From: Pseudomonas fluorescens HK44
Lineage (GTDB): Bacteria > Pseudomonadota > Gammaproteobacteria > Pseudomonadales > Pseudomonadaceae
Assembly (NCBI RefSeq): GCF_000217955.3
Contig: NZ_AFOY02000004.1
Coordinates: 248,001-312,000 of the forward strand
Direction: 5' to 3'
Length of the DNA: 64,000 nucleotides
The first letter of the stretch is position 1. Each line of letters opens with the position of its first letter. This document shows, one piece after another, positions 9,203 through 17,855 of this stretch. The translations under genes were made by a program, and so were the position numbers. Under the pieces are notes generated by a model. That model worked only from the letters and a program-made list of their open reading frames with translations, did no database searches and was not told the origin of the DNA.

Positions 9203-10255
9203 CTAGACTGTTGCGACAGGATTCAACGGTGCACCCACGGCTCCCGGCAGGCGCAAGGGTGGGGCGGTCAGCAGAAAACGATTGCGCTGGTGGGCGCGTA
9301 GCCATTTGGCCAGAGGCGTGAGGTGCCACAGTTCGCCCAGGTGAATACCCAGCTTGAACAGGCAGTGGTGATGCAACGGCATGACTGAGCAACAGCCATC
9401 GCCATGCCCATTGGGAAAGATTTCCACCGAGTAATTGTCGGCAGCGATAGCGACCAATCCGCTGTCAGTGATCCATTGCAGCAGACGCTGGTCATTACCG
9501 TCGAGTACCGCTGCGAGCGAGTCCAGGACCTGGGTGTCCGGTTGCTTGTTCATCCCAAGCACCGCTTCGGCGTAACCGGTGTGCAGGCAGACAATATCGC
9601 CAGGTTCGACCTTCACCTGGTCGGCATCGAGCACGTACATCAATTCGTCATAGCCAATATGGGTACGGGCATCGCCGTAGTGATGGTGCAGGTCGATCAT
9701 CACGCCGCGGCCTTGCACGCAGGTTTCGGCCATGCGTTCGATGCCCAGGGCGTGGGCGCACGAGGTGCTGTGCGCAGAAATTTCGCCCTCAAAGCCGCAA
9801 TCGGCGATATCGCTGGGGCCGACGACATCAATGCCCGCTGCATAGCCATTGTAATAAAGCGGCTCAGCCACTCCGTCGCCGTTGGCGTCGAACAGGGCGC
9901 CAACGTGAGAGAGGGCGTCCCACTGGGTGGAATACTGCAAATGCAGAATGGCCAGATCGTCGCTCAGCACGTCGGGGCGGCCCGCCTGGATGCGGTCGTA
10001 CTGATAATTCATGTTGACCCCGCCTTTACGCAGCAAGGGACGCAGAATCGGTGGCCGGCGATTGACGTTCATGGCGTTGCCGCCCGGGTAGTCCAGTGGC
10101 AGGCTCATGCAGAAAGCCAGGCCTTCGCGGACCTCGGCGATGCCTTGCAGAACCTTGTCAGCGGTGAGCAGGTTGAGTCGGCCCTTCTGATCGTCGGGGC
10201 CAAAATCCCCCCAATTTGAGCCTTCGGGACGATGTTTCCAACGGTGATGGGTCAT
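9203..10255 (-). CDS. Cyclase-family metal-dependent hydrolase
   Basis: A 350-residue protein of the cyclase family (kynurenine formamidase-like). The metal-binding signature usually seen as HxxTHxDxxxH appears here as YSTQWDALSHVG, the long-form variant with glutamine at the middle histidine position; later blocks are GRGVMIDLHHHYG, PGDIVCLHTGY and ADNYSVEIFP. Family members hydrolyse amides or lactone-like rings with a divalent metal. Within a lactone-degrading island it is a candidate lactone hydrolase. It appears co-transcribed with the SDR gene downstream. Function is not established. Confidence 0.85.
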   Translation of the reverse strand: MTHHRWKHRPEGSNWGDFGPDDQKGRLNLLTADKVLQGIAEVREGLAFCMSLPLDYPGGNAMNVNRRPPILRPLLRKGGVNMNYQYDRIQAGRPDVLSDDLAILHLQYSTQWDALSHVGALFDANGDGVAEPLYYNGYAAGIDVVGPSDIADCGFEGEISAHSTSCAHALGIERMAETCVQGRGVMIDLHHHYGDARTHIGYDELMYVLDADQVKVEPGDIVCLHTGYAEAVLGMNKQPDTQVLDSLAAVLDGNDQRLLQWITDSGLVAIAADNYSVEIFPNGHGDGCCSVMPLHHHCLFKLGIHLGELWHLTPLAKWLRAHQRNRFLLTAPPLRLPGAVGAPLNPVATV

Positions 10256-10379
10256 GGGGACTTCCTTTTTATTGTAAGTCGCAGGCGGCCGTCAGCCGCC
10301 CATGGGCTTTGAGCCTCCTTCTCTCAGGCTCGCGTAGCACGGGCAATCTGGTGTTCTGTAGCGTGGCATCAAGCGCTGT

Positions 10380-11303
10380 TCACTCTGCTGGGGCAGCACT
10401 GTCCGAGGCGTGGCACCAGTCGACCAGGCTGTTGGCGAAATCTCGGGCGAACGACGAAAGCCCGTCAAAATCCTGCGCGCAGAGCTGGAAGGTACGGACC
10501 GCCCACGGATCGAGCAGGGCGCACGACCCTATGTTTTGTTGGCCCTTGAGTCGGGTGAATCCGGCCTGGGGCACGATGGCAATTCCGGCACCGGCTTCGA
10601 CCATCCGGAAAATCGCATCGGAGCTCGCCACCTGCACGCGAATCGTCAATGGCGTGTGCAGCGCAGCGGCGGCCCGACTGAGGAATACGTGAATCGCGCT
10701 GCCTTCGAGCAATGAAACGAAGGCGTATTGCAGGGCCTCTTTAAAAAACACCTCGCTGTTGGCCAGTATTGGGTGCCCGAGGGGGGCGATGACCATCAGA
10801 CGGCTGGACACCAGCGGCACGCTTTGCAGCCCGTCGGTGACCACGCTGCCAGACACGATTCCAAGGTCGGCACCGCCATCGCGAATGCTGCGCACAATGT
10901 CGTCGCTGAGGCGCTCGCGCATGTCGATGTGCACGTCTGGATGGGTCTTCAGATACTCGCCCACGACAGGCGGCAAGTATTCGGTGATGGCCGTGGTATT
11001 GGCCAGCAACCGCAACTGGCCCTTAAGGCCAATGGCATATTCCTGCAGGTCACCTGTGAGCAATGCCAACTGCGCGAGGATCACTCGCGCATGTTGCAGA
11101 TAGGTCTTGCCCGCGTTGGTCAGCGTCACGCCCTGAGGTGAGCGTTCGAGCAGGCGCATGCCAAGGTTGTCTTCAAGGTTTTTGATGCGATTGCTGGTCG
11201 CGGGCACCGAGAGAAACGAACGCTCGGCGCCTCGCGTCAGGCTGCTGGTTTCCGCAATGTTGATGAACAGGCGGAAGTCAGTGATATCAAAATGGGTCGC
11301 CAT
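10380..11303 (-). CDS. LysR-family transcriptional regulator
   Basis: A 307-residue LysR protein. The winged helix covers FDITDFRLFINIAETSSLTRGAE and a VPATSNRIKNLEDNLG recognition helix; the effector domain ends in QAGFTRLKG...CALLDPWAVR. It belongs to a different LysR subgroup from the one at 1207. It lies inside the minus-strand catabolic block, between the cyclase-family gene and the MBL-fold gene, and likely controls these enzymes in response to a pathway acid or lactone. The 124-base gap downstream separates it from the cyclase gene. Confidence 0.9.
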   Translation of the reverse strand: MATHFDITDFRLFINIAETSSLTRGAERSFLSVPATSNRIKNLEDNLGMRLLERSPQGVTLTNAGKTYLQHARVILAQLALLTGDLQEYAIGLKGQLRLLANTTAITEYLPPVVGEYLKTHPDVHIDMRERLSDDIVRSIRDGGADLGIVSGSVVTDGLQSVPLVSSRLMVIAPLGHPILANSEVFFKEALQYAFVSLLEGSAIHVFLSRAAAALHTPLTIRVQVASSDAIFRMVEAGAGIAIVPQAGFTRLKGQQNIGSCALLDPWAVRTFQLCAQDFDGLSSFARDFANSLVDWCHASDSAAPAE

Positions 11304-11394
11304 TATTTTTCTACTTCTTGGTCATAGATGACCCAAGGTAGTGGCAGCCGCCATCGTCTGTCCATACATGAACGGCAGCGCCTGGTCCGCCGAT

Positions 11395-12285
11395 TTACCA
11401 CTGCGCCGGCTCAAAGAGAAAGCCATCGCCCTGGCGCCGGATATAGCCGCAATGTGGCTCGCCAAAGTGCACCGGCATAATCAGTGCTTCCCGATCAGCG
11501 GCGCGGTTGAGGAACTCCATTCGCGTATTGCGGGCAGTGTCTTCCCAGATGCAATAACCAGAATTCACGTCTGGACGCACTATCTGTATAGGGCTGTGCA
11601 AAATGTCGCCACAGAACAGACCTTCCTCACCGCGAGAGCGCACACGGAACGCCACTTGCCCAGGACTGTGACCGGGAGCAGGCTCGACCACCAGGCAATC
11701 GGCGATTTCCTGTGGCGACTCCATCATCACCCCAAGCCCTTCGTCGATGATTGGCATGACGCTGTCAAAGAACGAATCGCCGAACACGTCGATGACGCCA
11801 GGCTCCTTATTCTTGCCTTCCTTGCAGAACACGAAGTCTTCCTTGGGGATGTAGTAACGGGCGTTGGGGAAGGTCGGTACCCAGCGTCCGTCTTGCCATG
11901 TGGTGTTCCAGCCGACGTGATCGGCGTGCAGGTGCGTCAATACGACATGGGTTACTTTTTCCGGAGCCGCACCCGCAGCGGTCATCCATTCGCGCACCAG
12001 GGTATTAAGCATGTTCATCCGGGGGATGCCCGCACGCGGCTTGAAGTTTCCGACACCGGTGTCAACGACGATGATGTTGTTACCGGCGTGGACCACCCAG
12101 AACTGGATGGTCACGATCAATTTGTTCATGTGTGGCACCCAGTGATTAGGGGCCATCAATTGTTGGTGCTCTTCGAGCACGCTGCGGTCGATAGAGGGGA
12201 ACAGGAAGGCGGGATCGTGGGTCGGCCCTGCGTATTCCAGGATCCGGGTGACTTTGATATCGCCGATCATGCGGGATTGCATCAT
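11395..12285 (-). CDS. MBL-fold metallo-hydrolase, possible lactonase
   Basis: A 296-residue metallo-beta-lactamase fold protein with all metal ligands in place: VVLTHLHADHVGW (HxHxDH), the histidine in PAPGHSPGQ, the aspartate in FCGDILHSP and a C-terminal VHFGEPHCG. Related proteins include lactonases and other ring-opening hydrolases. It sits 34 bases downstream of an alpha/beta hydrolase that lacks a nucleophilic serine, so it may supply the enol-lactone hydrolysis step. That assignment is inference; thioester or ester hydrolysis is equally possible. Confidence 0.87.
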   Translation of the reverse strand: MMQSRMIGDIKVTRILEYAGPTHDPAFLFPSIDRSVLEEHQQLMAPNHWVPHMNKLIVTIQFWVVHAGNNIIVVDTGVGNFKPRAGIPRMNMLNTLVREWMTAAGAAPEKVTHVVLTHLHADHVGWNTTWQDGRWVPTFPNARYYIPKEDFVFCKEGKNKEPGVIDVFGDSFFDSVMPIIDEGLGVMMESPQEIADCLVVEPAPGHSPGQVAFRVRSRGEEGLFCGDILHSPIQIVRPDVNSGYCIWEDTARNTRMEFLNRAADREALIMPVHFGEPHCGYIRRQGDGFLFEPAQW

Positions 12286-12319
12286 GGTGAGTTTTCCTCT
12301 TTTCTCTTATAAGGCTCAG

Positions 12320-13180
12320 CTAGGCAGCGTGCCCGCTGACGGCGACCCGATGTTCAGGTTTGGCCATGAAAGCGTTGTAAATCTCGACGCCAGTACGGCC
12401 CTCAAGAATGTAGTGCTCAAGCAGGGTGCTTACCCAGCGCGGGCTCTGCACCGGCATGAAATGCCCCGAGGCAACCTGTAGCGCTTCGATGTGGTTGGCG
12501 AAACCCGCGAGCCGATTGATTTCTGCGGGCGGGCGCAAGCCGTCATATTCGCCTGCGACCAGCAGTGTATGGCGTGGTAAGCGCGGCAGGTCGCCCTCAA
12601 GCTCCATGCGCGCAAGCATCGCGAAGATAGCGGCGAAGCTGTGTGGGTCTGCGCTCAACCAGCGAAGGTTGAAGCGTTCGAATGCAGCAGCGTCTGTTCG
12701 CAAAGGCGCGGGCCAGGTCTTGTCCAGCAGCGCCGGGATCAGTGTTTTCAAACCTTCGTGGCGAATCGTGTTGGCGCGTTCCAGGGTGGCCTCGCGGGCC
12801 GTGGGCGCCACTCCACAGGCAGGCGCCAGTCCAATCAGGTGGCTGACCCGCTGCGGATAAAGAGCCGCGAAACGAATGGCAATGGCAGCGCCCACCGCGA
12901 CACCGGCCAATGCCAACGGACCCTCGATCTGCAGCGTGTCCAACAATGCAGCGAGATCGTGGATGTGTGCATCGAGATCGATTTCGCCGACGATTTTTTC
13001 TGAAAGTCCTGAGCCGCGCACGTCATAGCGCAGTGTCTGGAGCTTCCCTTGGAGGAGGGTGCACACCGGGTCCCAGCTTTCCAGGGTGCCGCCCATTTCA
13101 TGAATTAATACCAGTGCCGGCCCTGTCTTCGGGCTCAGTTCATAGCGCAGTACCTGGTTGTTTACCTTCACCCAGTTCAT
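12320..13180 (-). CDS. Alpha/beta hydrolase resembling 3-oxoadipate enol-lactonase, lacking the usual serine
   Basis: A 286-residue alpha/beta-hydrolase laid out like PcaD/CatD: oxyanion segment LVLIHEMGGTLESW, RYDVRGSGLSEK, acid residue in LLVAGEYDGLRPP and catalytic-position histidine in ASGHFMPVQSP. The nucleophile elbow reads LAGVAVGAA, so the serine of GxSxG is alanine (codon GCG). RutD is a precedent for a natural serine-less member. The start at 13180 gives the normal N-terminus; the longer frame to 13285 overlaps the thiolase. It lies 13 bases after the thiolase gene. Position suggests enol-lactone hydrolysis, but activity is doubtful. Confidence 0.85.
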   Translation of the reverse strand: MNWVKVNNQVLRYELSPKTGPALVLIHEMGGTLESWDPVCTLLQGKLQTLRYDVRGSGLSEKIVGEIDLDAHIHDLAALLDTLQIEGPLALAGVAVGAAIAIRFAALYPQRVSHLIGLAPACGVAPTAREATLERANTIRHEGLKTLIPALLDKTWPAPLRTDAAAFERFNLRWLSADPHSFAAIFAMLARMELEGDLPRLPRHTLLVAGEYDGLRPPAEINRLAGFANHIEALQVASGHFMPVQSPRWVSTLLEHYILEGRTGVEIYNAFMAKPEHRVAVSGHAA

Positions 13181-13193
13181 GTCTGTGCCTCGC

Positions 13194-14390
13194 TCAGACG
13201 CGCTCGAAGATCGCGGCCATACCCTGGCCGCCGCCGATGCACATGGTTTCCAGACCATAACGCACATCGCGTCGGCGCATTTCATGGAGCAGGGTGGTCA
13301 TGATGCGCAGGCCGGTGGCGCCAATCGGATGCCCTAAAGAAATACCTGAACCGTTGACATTGACTCGCTCGATATCCTGGATGTCCCAGGCGCGCAAGAC
13401 CGCCAGCGCCTGTGCGGCAAATGCTTCGTTGACCTCGATCAGGCCCATGTCGGCCAGGCTCAGACCTGTGCGTTGCAGCAGTTTGGCGACAGCGGGAACC
13501 GGGCCGATACCCATGCGTGCCGGGTCACAACCCGCTGAGGACCAGTCCACCAGCCGAGCGATCGGTTGCAGGTTATGACGTGCTGCGTATTCGCGGGACA
13601 CCACCAGGCAACTGGCAGCGGCATCATTTTGCTGACTGGAGTTGCCCGCTGTGCAAATCCCATCGGGCAATAGTGTACGCAGGCTTGCCATGGTTTCCAG
13701 GCTGGCATCCGCGCGGATGCCTTCGTCCATGCTCACGCGTTCGCTTGCGCCACGTTTGCGCGGCACGTCAAGGGCAATGACCTCGTCAGCAAACCTTCCT
13801 TCCTTCCACGCCGTTGCGGCATTCAAGTGGCTGCGAACGGCGAAGCGGTCTGCTTCTTCACGAGAAATATGGTAATCGCGGGCCAGGTTTTCAGCGGTCT
13901 CTGGCATGCCCGAGATGCGACCAAAACGCGTCTCGGGCTGTGAACGCTCACGGCCTCGTTCCAGGCGGTCGTGCATTTTCGCACTGCCGGCGCGCGCGCC
14001 CCAGCGCATGTCGTTGCTGTAGTACTCAATGTTGCTCATGCTCTCGACGCCGATGACCATGACCGCTTCGGCGTGGCCTGTCTGGATGCGCATCGCTGCA
14101 TCGGCGATGGCCTGCAGGCCCGAACCGCAGCGCCGGTCTAGCGTGTAACCCGGCACCTCGATGGGCAAGTCGGCCAGCAGTGCGGCATAACGGCCCATGC
14201 AGGGCGCCTCACTGTTGGCGTAAGACTGGGAAACGATGACTTCATCCAGTGTGTCAGGGGCAATGTTCAGGCGACTCACCAGGGTACGAATCACGGTAGC
14301 CGCGAGCTGGTCAGCCGTCAGCGAGGCGAGTGCGCCACCAAATTTGCCGATGGGCGTTCTCAGGGGCGACACGATCAAAGCGTCTTTCAT
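13194..14390 (-). CDS. pcaF: Thiolase, 3-oxoadipyl-CoA thiolase type
   Basis: A 398-residue thiolase of usual length. It has the acyl-accepting cysteine in TLDRRCGSGLQA (about residue 91), VNEAFAAQ, the histidine in SLGHPIGATG and the second cysteine in MCIGGGQG. Start ATG 14390 follows AAAAGG; the longer upstream frame is noise. PcaF-like enzymes cleave 3-oxoadipyl-CoA to acetyl-CoA and succinyl-CoA; with a 4-methyl substrate the products would be acetyl-CoA and methylsuccinyl-CoA, which fits the acyl-CoA dehydrogenase operon at 17856-20702. It begins the hydrolase operon and is divergent from the porin gene. Confidence 0.92.
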   Translation of the reverse strand: MKDALIVSPLRTPIGKFGGALASLTADQLAATVIRTLVSRLNIAPDTLDEVIVSQSYANSEAPCMGRYAALLADLPIEVPGYTLDRRCGSGLQAIADAAMRIQTGHAEAVMVIGVESMSNIEYYSNDMRWGARAGSAKMHDRLERGRERSQPETRFGRISGMPETAENLARDYHISREEADRFAVRSHLNAATAWKEGRFADEVIALDVPRKRGASERVSMDEGIRADASLETMASLRTLLPDGICTAGNSSQQNDAAASCLVVSREYAARHNLQPIARLVDWSSAGCDPARMGIGPVPAVAKLLQRTGLSLADMGLIEVNEAFAAQALAVLRAWDIQDIERVNVNGSGISLGHPIGATGLRIMTTLLHEMRRRDVRYGLETMCIGGGQGMAAIFERV

Positions 14391-14657
14391 CACGCAGGTA
14401 CCTTTTATTCTGGGCGTGTGCGACAGGTTCAAACCAGCATGGCGGTGGTTGGCCTGACAAACAATTTCGTTTAGCAAAAGGCTGCGTTTCGTACTGCTTA
14501 ACCACAGCTCTTTGTGGGAATGGATGTTTTCCTCTGCGCAAGTGCCGCTTAAGCAAATGCCAATACCCAAGCTGTAACGGGCTGCCCATGCTGGCTTCGC
14601 CCTGAGCGTCCGACGCCGTGGCGACCCAATAAAAACAATTATCGGAAACCACCCCCC
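14391..14657. promoter_or_regulatory. Divergent intergenic region between thiolase and porin genes
   Basis: A 267-base region between divergently transcribed genes must contain both promoters, and is a natural site for one of the LysR proteins. I could not settle on definite -35/-10 boxes or a LysR operator. Confidence 0.45.
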
Positions 14658-15896
14658 ATGCAGAAGCTTCCCTTGGCGCACGCGTGTGTGCTTACTGGCC
14701 TTGCGCCAATCCTGGCCTTTCCTTGCATCGCTCAAGCTGACTTTCTAGGTGACAGCAGCGCCACCCTCGGTCTGCGCAACTTTTACTTCAACCGTGATTT
14801 TCGCCAGGACAATGCGGCCCAGTCCAAGCGCGAAGAGTGGGCGCAAGGTTTCATGTTCAACGCTAAATCTGGCTACACCGAAGGCCCGATTGGCTTCGGC
14901 TTAGACCTATATGCCGCACTAGGGGTGAAACTGGATTCATCCGACGCCCGCGCAGGCACCGGTTTGCTGCCTAATACATTTGGTGACGCTGGGCCGGGTG
15001 AGTACAGCGATCTGTCGGGAGTGTTCAAGGCCAAAGTGTCGAAAACCGAGCTTAAAGTCGGTGGCTTGATGCCTAAGTCTCCCGTCGTGTTGTCCAGTGA
15101 TGCGCGGCTGTTGCCACCGCTTTTCAATGGTGTCGCCCTGACGTCCACCGACGTGGATAACCTGATGATTGATGTCGGGCAATTTCGCAGCGTCAACTAT
15201 CGTAACTCCAGTGGTAACCACGATGACCTGAGGACGGCTAACTATTCGGCCAGCAGTGATCGTTTCGATTACGCCGGTGCGGCCTATACGTTCGGTCCGC
15301 AGTTGACTGCCTCCTTTTGGCGGGCGGAGCTGGAGAATGTCTACCAGCAGAACTACTACGGCCTGCTGGCTACTCAGACCCTTGGGCGCTGGACGTTGGG
15401 TGGTAACCTGGGTTACTTCGATTCCTCTGAGGTGGGAGCCCAGCGGGCAGGAAAGATCGACAGTGGGCTGACGTCGCTGCTGTTGTCGGCCAATCTGGGT
15501 GGGCATACCTGGCGGGTCGGCTACCAGGACAACCGTGGCCATTCAGCGCTTCCCTTCTTGCAGGATGCAGACCCGAACGTCGCAAACGTGGTGCAGATCC
15601 TCGACTTCACCCGTGCCCAAGAGCGCTCATGGCAAGCTCGCTACGATGTGAACATGGCTGCCTTTGGCGTGCCTGGGCTGACCTTTCTCGCGCGCTATTT
15701 GCGAGGTGACGGGTTCGAGGTGGCGGGTAGCAGCGCCCAAGAGTGGGAGCGCGACCTGGACGTGAGCTACATCGTCCAGAGTGGACCGTTGAAAAACGTC
15801 GGGGTGCGCTGGCGCAACGCCATGGTGCGTTCCGATGCGCTGGGAGGCCTGGACGAAAATCGGTTGATCCTGTCGTACACCTATACGTTCAAATGA
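14658..15896 (+). CDS. OprD-family outer-membrane porin
   Basis: A 412-residue protein with a signal peptide (cleavage near CIAQA/DFLGD) followed by the OprD-family start DSSATLGLRNFYFNRDF and a series of amphipathic strands ending in SYTYTFK, a terminal aromatic as needed for barrel assembly. OprD-type porins such as BenF and PhaK admit aromatic acids and related carboxylates. Divergent to the thiolase and upstream of the DUF35/SCP-x pair, it likely admits the island's growth substrate to the periplasm. Confidence 0.9.
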   Translation: MQKLPLAHACVLTGLAPILAFPCIAQADFLGDSSATLGLRNFYFNRDFRQDNAAQSKREEWAQGFMFNAKSGYTEGPIGFGLDLYAALGVKLDSSDARAGTGLLPNTFGDAGPGEYSDLSGVFKAKVSKTELKVGGLMPKSPVVLSSDARLLPPLFNGVALTSTDVDNLMIDVGQFRSVNYRNSSGNHDDLRTANYSASSDRFDYAGAAYTFGPQLTASFWRAELENVYQQNYYGLLATQTLGRWTLGGNLGYFDSSEVGAQRAGKIDSGLTSLLLSANLGGHTWRVGYQDNRGHSALPFLQDADPNVANVVQILDFTRAQERSWQARYDVNMAAFGVPGLTFLARYLRGDGFEVAGSSAQEWERDLDVSYIVQSGPLKNVGVRWRNAMVRSDALGGLDENRLILSYTYTFK

Positions 15897-16080
15897 CTGA
15901 ATTGAGTGCGCTGCACTGAAACCGTTAACGGTAGGGCTTAAGGGTGAATGCTGTTTACCACTCAGGTTGCCTTCATCAATGGCCCTGCCAGTCAACGGGC
16001 AAAAATAAGCGTGAACCGCTTCCACCGTTCGCCCAGGGCCGCAATGCGCACCTGAATCAATAAACACAGCAGGAGGATTC

Positions 16081-16467
16081 ATGAGCGAAGCACCAGTCAA
16101 CGTCCCGACGGGGCCGCAAGCAGAGTATCAGGCGTTCCTCGATGAGGGGCGATTCATGCTGCAGTTGAGCCCGAGTACAGGCCGTTACGTGTTTTACCCA
16201 CGCGTCCTGGTGCCGGGCAGTGGTGAAACCGATCTGCAATGGGTCCCGGCCAGTGGCCTGGGCACGTTATATGCGATCACCGTCAACCGTTCCCGTGACG
16301 GCGTCTACAACATCGCCTTGGTTGACCTTGATGAAGGCCCGCGCATGATGTCGCGGATTGTCGACTGCGAAACCGCACCGATTGGCTGTCGCTTGCAGGC
16401 GCAGATTGCCGAACTCGATGGGGTCAAGGCCGTGGTGTTTCGGCGGATAGGTCAGGTGCAGCCATGA
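16081..16467 (+). CDS. DUF35 OB-fold acyl-CoA-associated protein, zinc ribbon lost
   Basis: A 128-residue DUF35 protein (rubredoxin-like zinc ribbon plus OB fold). The ribbon region, residues 25-50, has none of the four cysteines found in family members; the OB part GLGTLYAITVNRS and YNIALVDLDEGPRMMSRI is well kept. DUF35 proteins pair with SCP-x-type thiolases or aldolases and MaoC-like hydratases. Here the stop overlaps the start of such a partner by four bases. A near-perfect AGGAGGA ribosome site fixes the start. Confidence 0.87.
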   Translation: MSEAPVNVPTGPQAEYQAFLDEGRFMLQLSPSTGRYVFYPRVLVPGSGETDLQWVPASGLGTLYAITVNRSRDGVYNIALVDLDEGPRMMSRIVDCETAPIGCRLQAQIAELDGVKAVVFRRIGQVQP

Positions 16468-17615
16468 GCGGCTCGCTGCGGGGGCAAACCGCCATAATCG
16501 GTATCGGCCAGGCCGGCGTCGGCATTGCCACTGGCTACAGTGCCCTCGAGCTGCTCGGGCAGGCCACGATCAACGCGTTGAAGGACGCCGGGGTACAGCT
16601 TTCTGACGTCGACGGGTTATTTGCGGCCAGCAGTTCCCATGCATTCCCGACGTTATCCGTGGCGGAATACCTGGGCATTCGCCCGACGTTTTTTGACGGC
16701 ACCAATGTGGGCGGTTCGAGTTTCCAGATGCACCTGCTGCAAGCGTCACTGGCCTTGCAAGCGGGTCTTTGCAATGTCGCGCTGATTTGCTACGGCTCCA
16801 ACCAGAGCAGCGCTGGCAAGCGATTGGTCTCGATGAGCGAGGCGCAGTGGCACGAAACACCGTATCGGCCGCGTCACCCCATCTCGGCTTATGCCTTGGC
16901 GGCAAGCCGGCACATGCATCAATACGGGACGACTCGCGAAATGCTCGCGCAGGTCGCTGTGTCGGCGCGTCATTGGGCCAACCTTAATCCGCAGGCATGC
17001 GCCCGTGGCCCATTGAGCATCGATCAGGTGATGAGCGCCCGAATGCTCAGCGACCCCTTGAGCACCGCCGATTGCTGCCTGGTCACCGACGGTGGCGGGG
17101 CCTGCGTTATGGTTCGCGCTGAGCGGGCAGGGGATGCGCCGAACAGCCCCGCTTATTTCCTGGGTGCGGCCGGTGCGCAATGGCATCGCTCCATTGTCGC
17201 CATGCCCGACCTGACCGTCACCGCAGCGTCTGAAAGCGGCCCCCGAGCAATGCAAATGGCCCGCATTAGCCACGCGGATGTCGACCTGGTGATGCTGTAC
17301 GACGCGTTCACCATCAATACCCTCCTGTTTCTCGAAGACCTCGGCTTTTGCCCTAAGGGTGAAGGCGGTCGGTTCGTGCAAGACGGCCGTATCGCTCCCG
17401 GCGGTGAGCTGGCCGTCAACACCAATGGCGGTGGGCTGTCCTGCATGCATCCGGGCATGTACGGCATGTTTTTAATCATCGAGGCGGTCCAGCAGATCCG
17501 CGGTGGTGCAGGTGAGCGGCAATTGCCTGATGTCGACATTGCCCTGTTGCATGGCAATGGGGGGACGTTGTCCAGCCAGGTGACAGCCATTCTGGGCAGC
17601 GCCGCGACGCTCTGA
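16464..17615 (+). CDS. SCP-x-type thiolase-fold protein, possible acyl-CoA retro-aldolase
   Basis: A 383-residue thiolase-superfamily protein of the nondecarboxylating SCP-x/lipid-transfer class: AIIGIGQAGVG, the dimer strand SSSHAFPTLSVAEYLGI, STADCCLVTDGGGA and NTNGGGLSCMHPGM. The position of the thiolase acyl-cysteine is GGSSFQ, so no nucleophile is present. Proteins of this shape paired with DUF35, such as the steroid aldolase Ltp2, use tyrosines for retro-aldol cleavage; tyrosines are present in MLYDAFT and PGMYGM. I infer aldolase-like C-C cleavage, not thiolysis, with substrate unknown. Confidence 0.85.
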   Translation: MSGSLRGQTAIIGIGQAGVGIATGYSALELLGQATINALKDAGVQLSDVDGLFAASSSHAFPTLSVAEYLGIRPTFFDGTNVGGSSFQMHLLQASLALQAGLCNVALICYGSNQSSAGKRLVSMSEAQWHETPYRPRHPISAYALAASRHMHQYGTTREMLAQVAVSARHWANLNPQACARGPLSIDQVMSARMLSDPLSTADCCLVTDGGGACVMVRAERAGDAPNSPAYFLGAAGAQWHRSIVAMPDLTVTAASESGPRAMQMARISHADVDLVMLYDAFTINTLLFLEDLGFCPKGEGGRFVQDGRIAPGGELAVNTNGGGLSCMHPGMYGMFLIIEAVQQIRGGAGERQLPDVDIALLHGNGGTLSSQVTAILGSAATL

Positions 17616-17808
17616 TCTCTGCGAATAATCAATAATGCCGGTTCTTACCTGCGCTCTTCATTCGCGACAAAATCTACGACCCGCAGAAGGCGTAACAGGA
17701 ACGTGCCAGTAGGAGCACTTTGCATGCCCCGGTATTGGCGGTTCAAGAGGTGTCAGGCATGGGGGGCTATCCAGGCGCCCCCATACGTTTACGGTAGCGC
17801 CACGTAAA

Positions 17809-17837
17809 ACGGACCCGCGGGAATCCCGTTGGTCCGT
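17809..17837. terminator. Hairpin between convergent operons
   Basis: ACGGACC pairs with GGTCCGT around an inner CGGGA/TCCCG, giving a long stem between the convergent SCP-x and CoA-lyase genes. A second G/C-rich hairpin lies at about 17759-17783. No strong T-run, so termination is likely but not certain. Confidence 0.5.
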
Positions 17838-17855
17838 CAAGGGTATCGCTTGGCG

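Noticed and set aside
13181..13285. Longer N-terminus for the alpha/beta hydrolase
   Set aside because: It overlaps the end of the thiolase and adds no fold element; ATG 13180 gives the standard family start.
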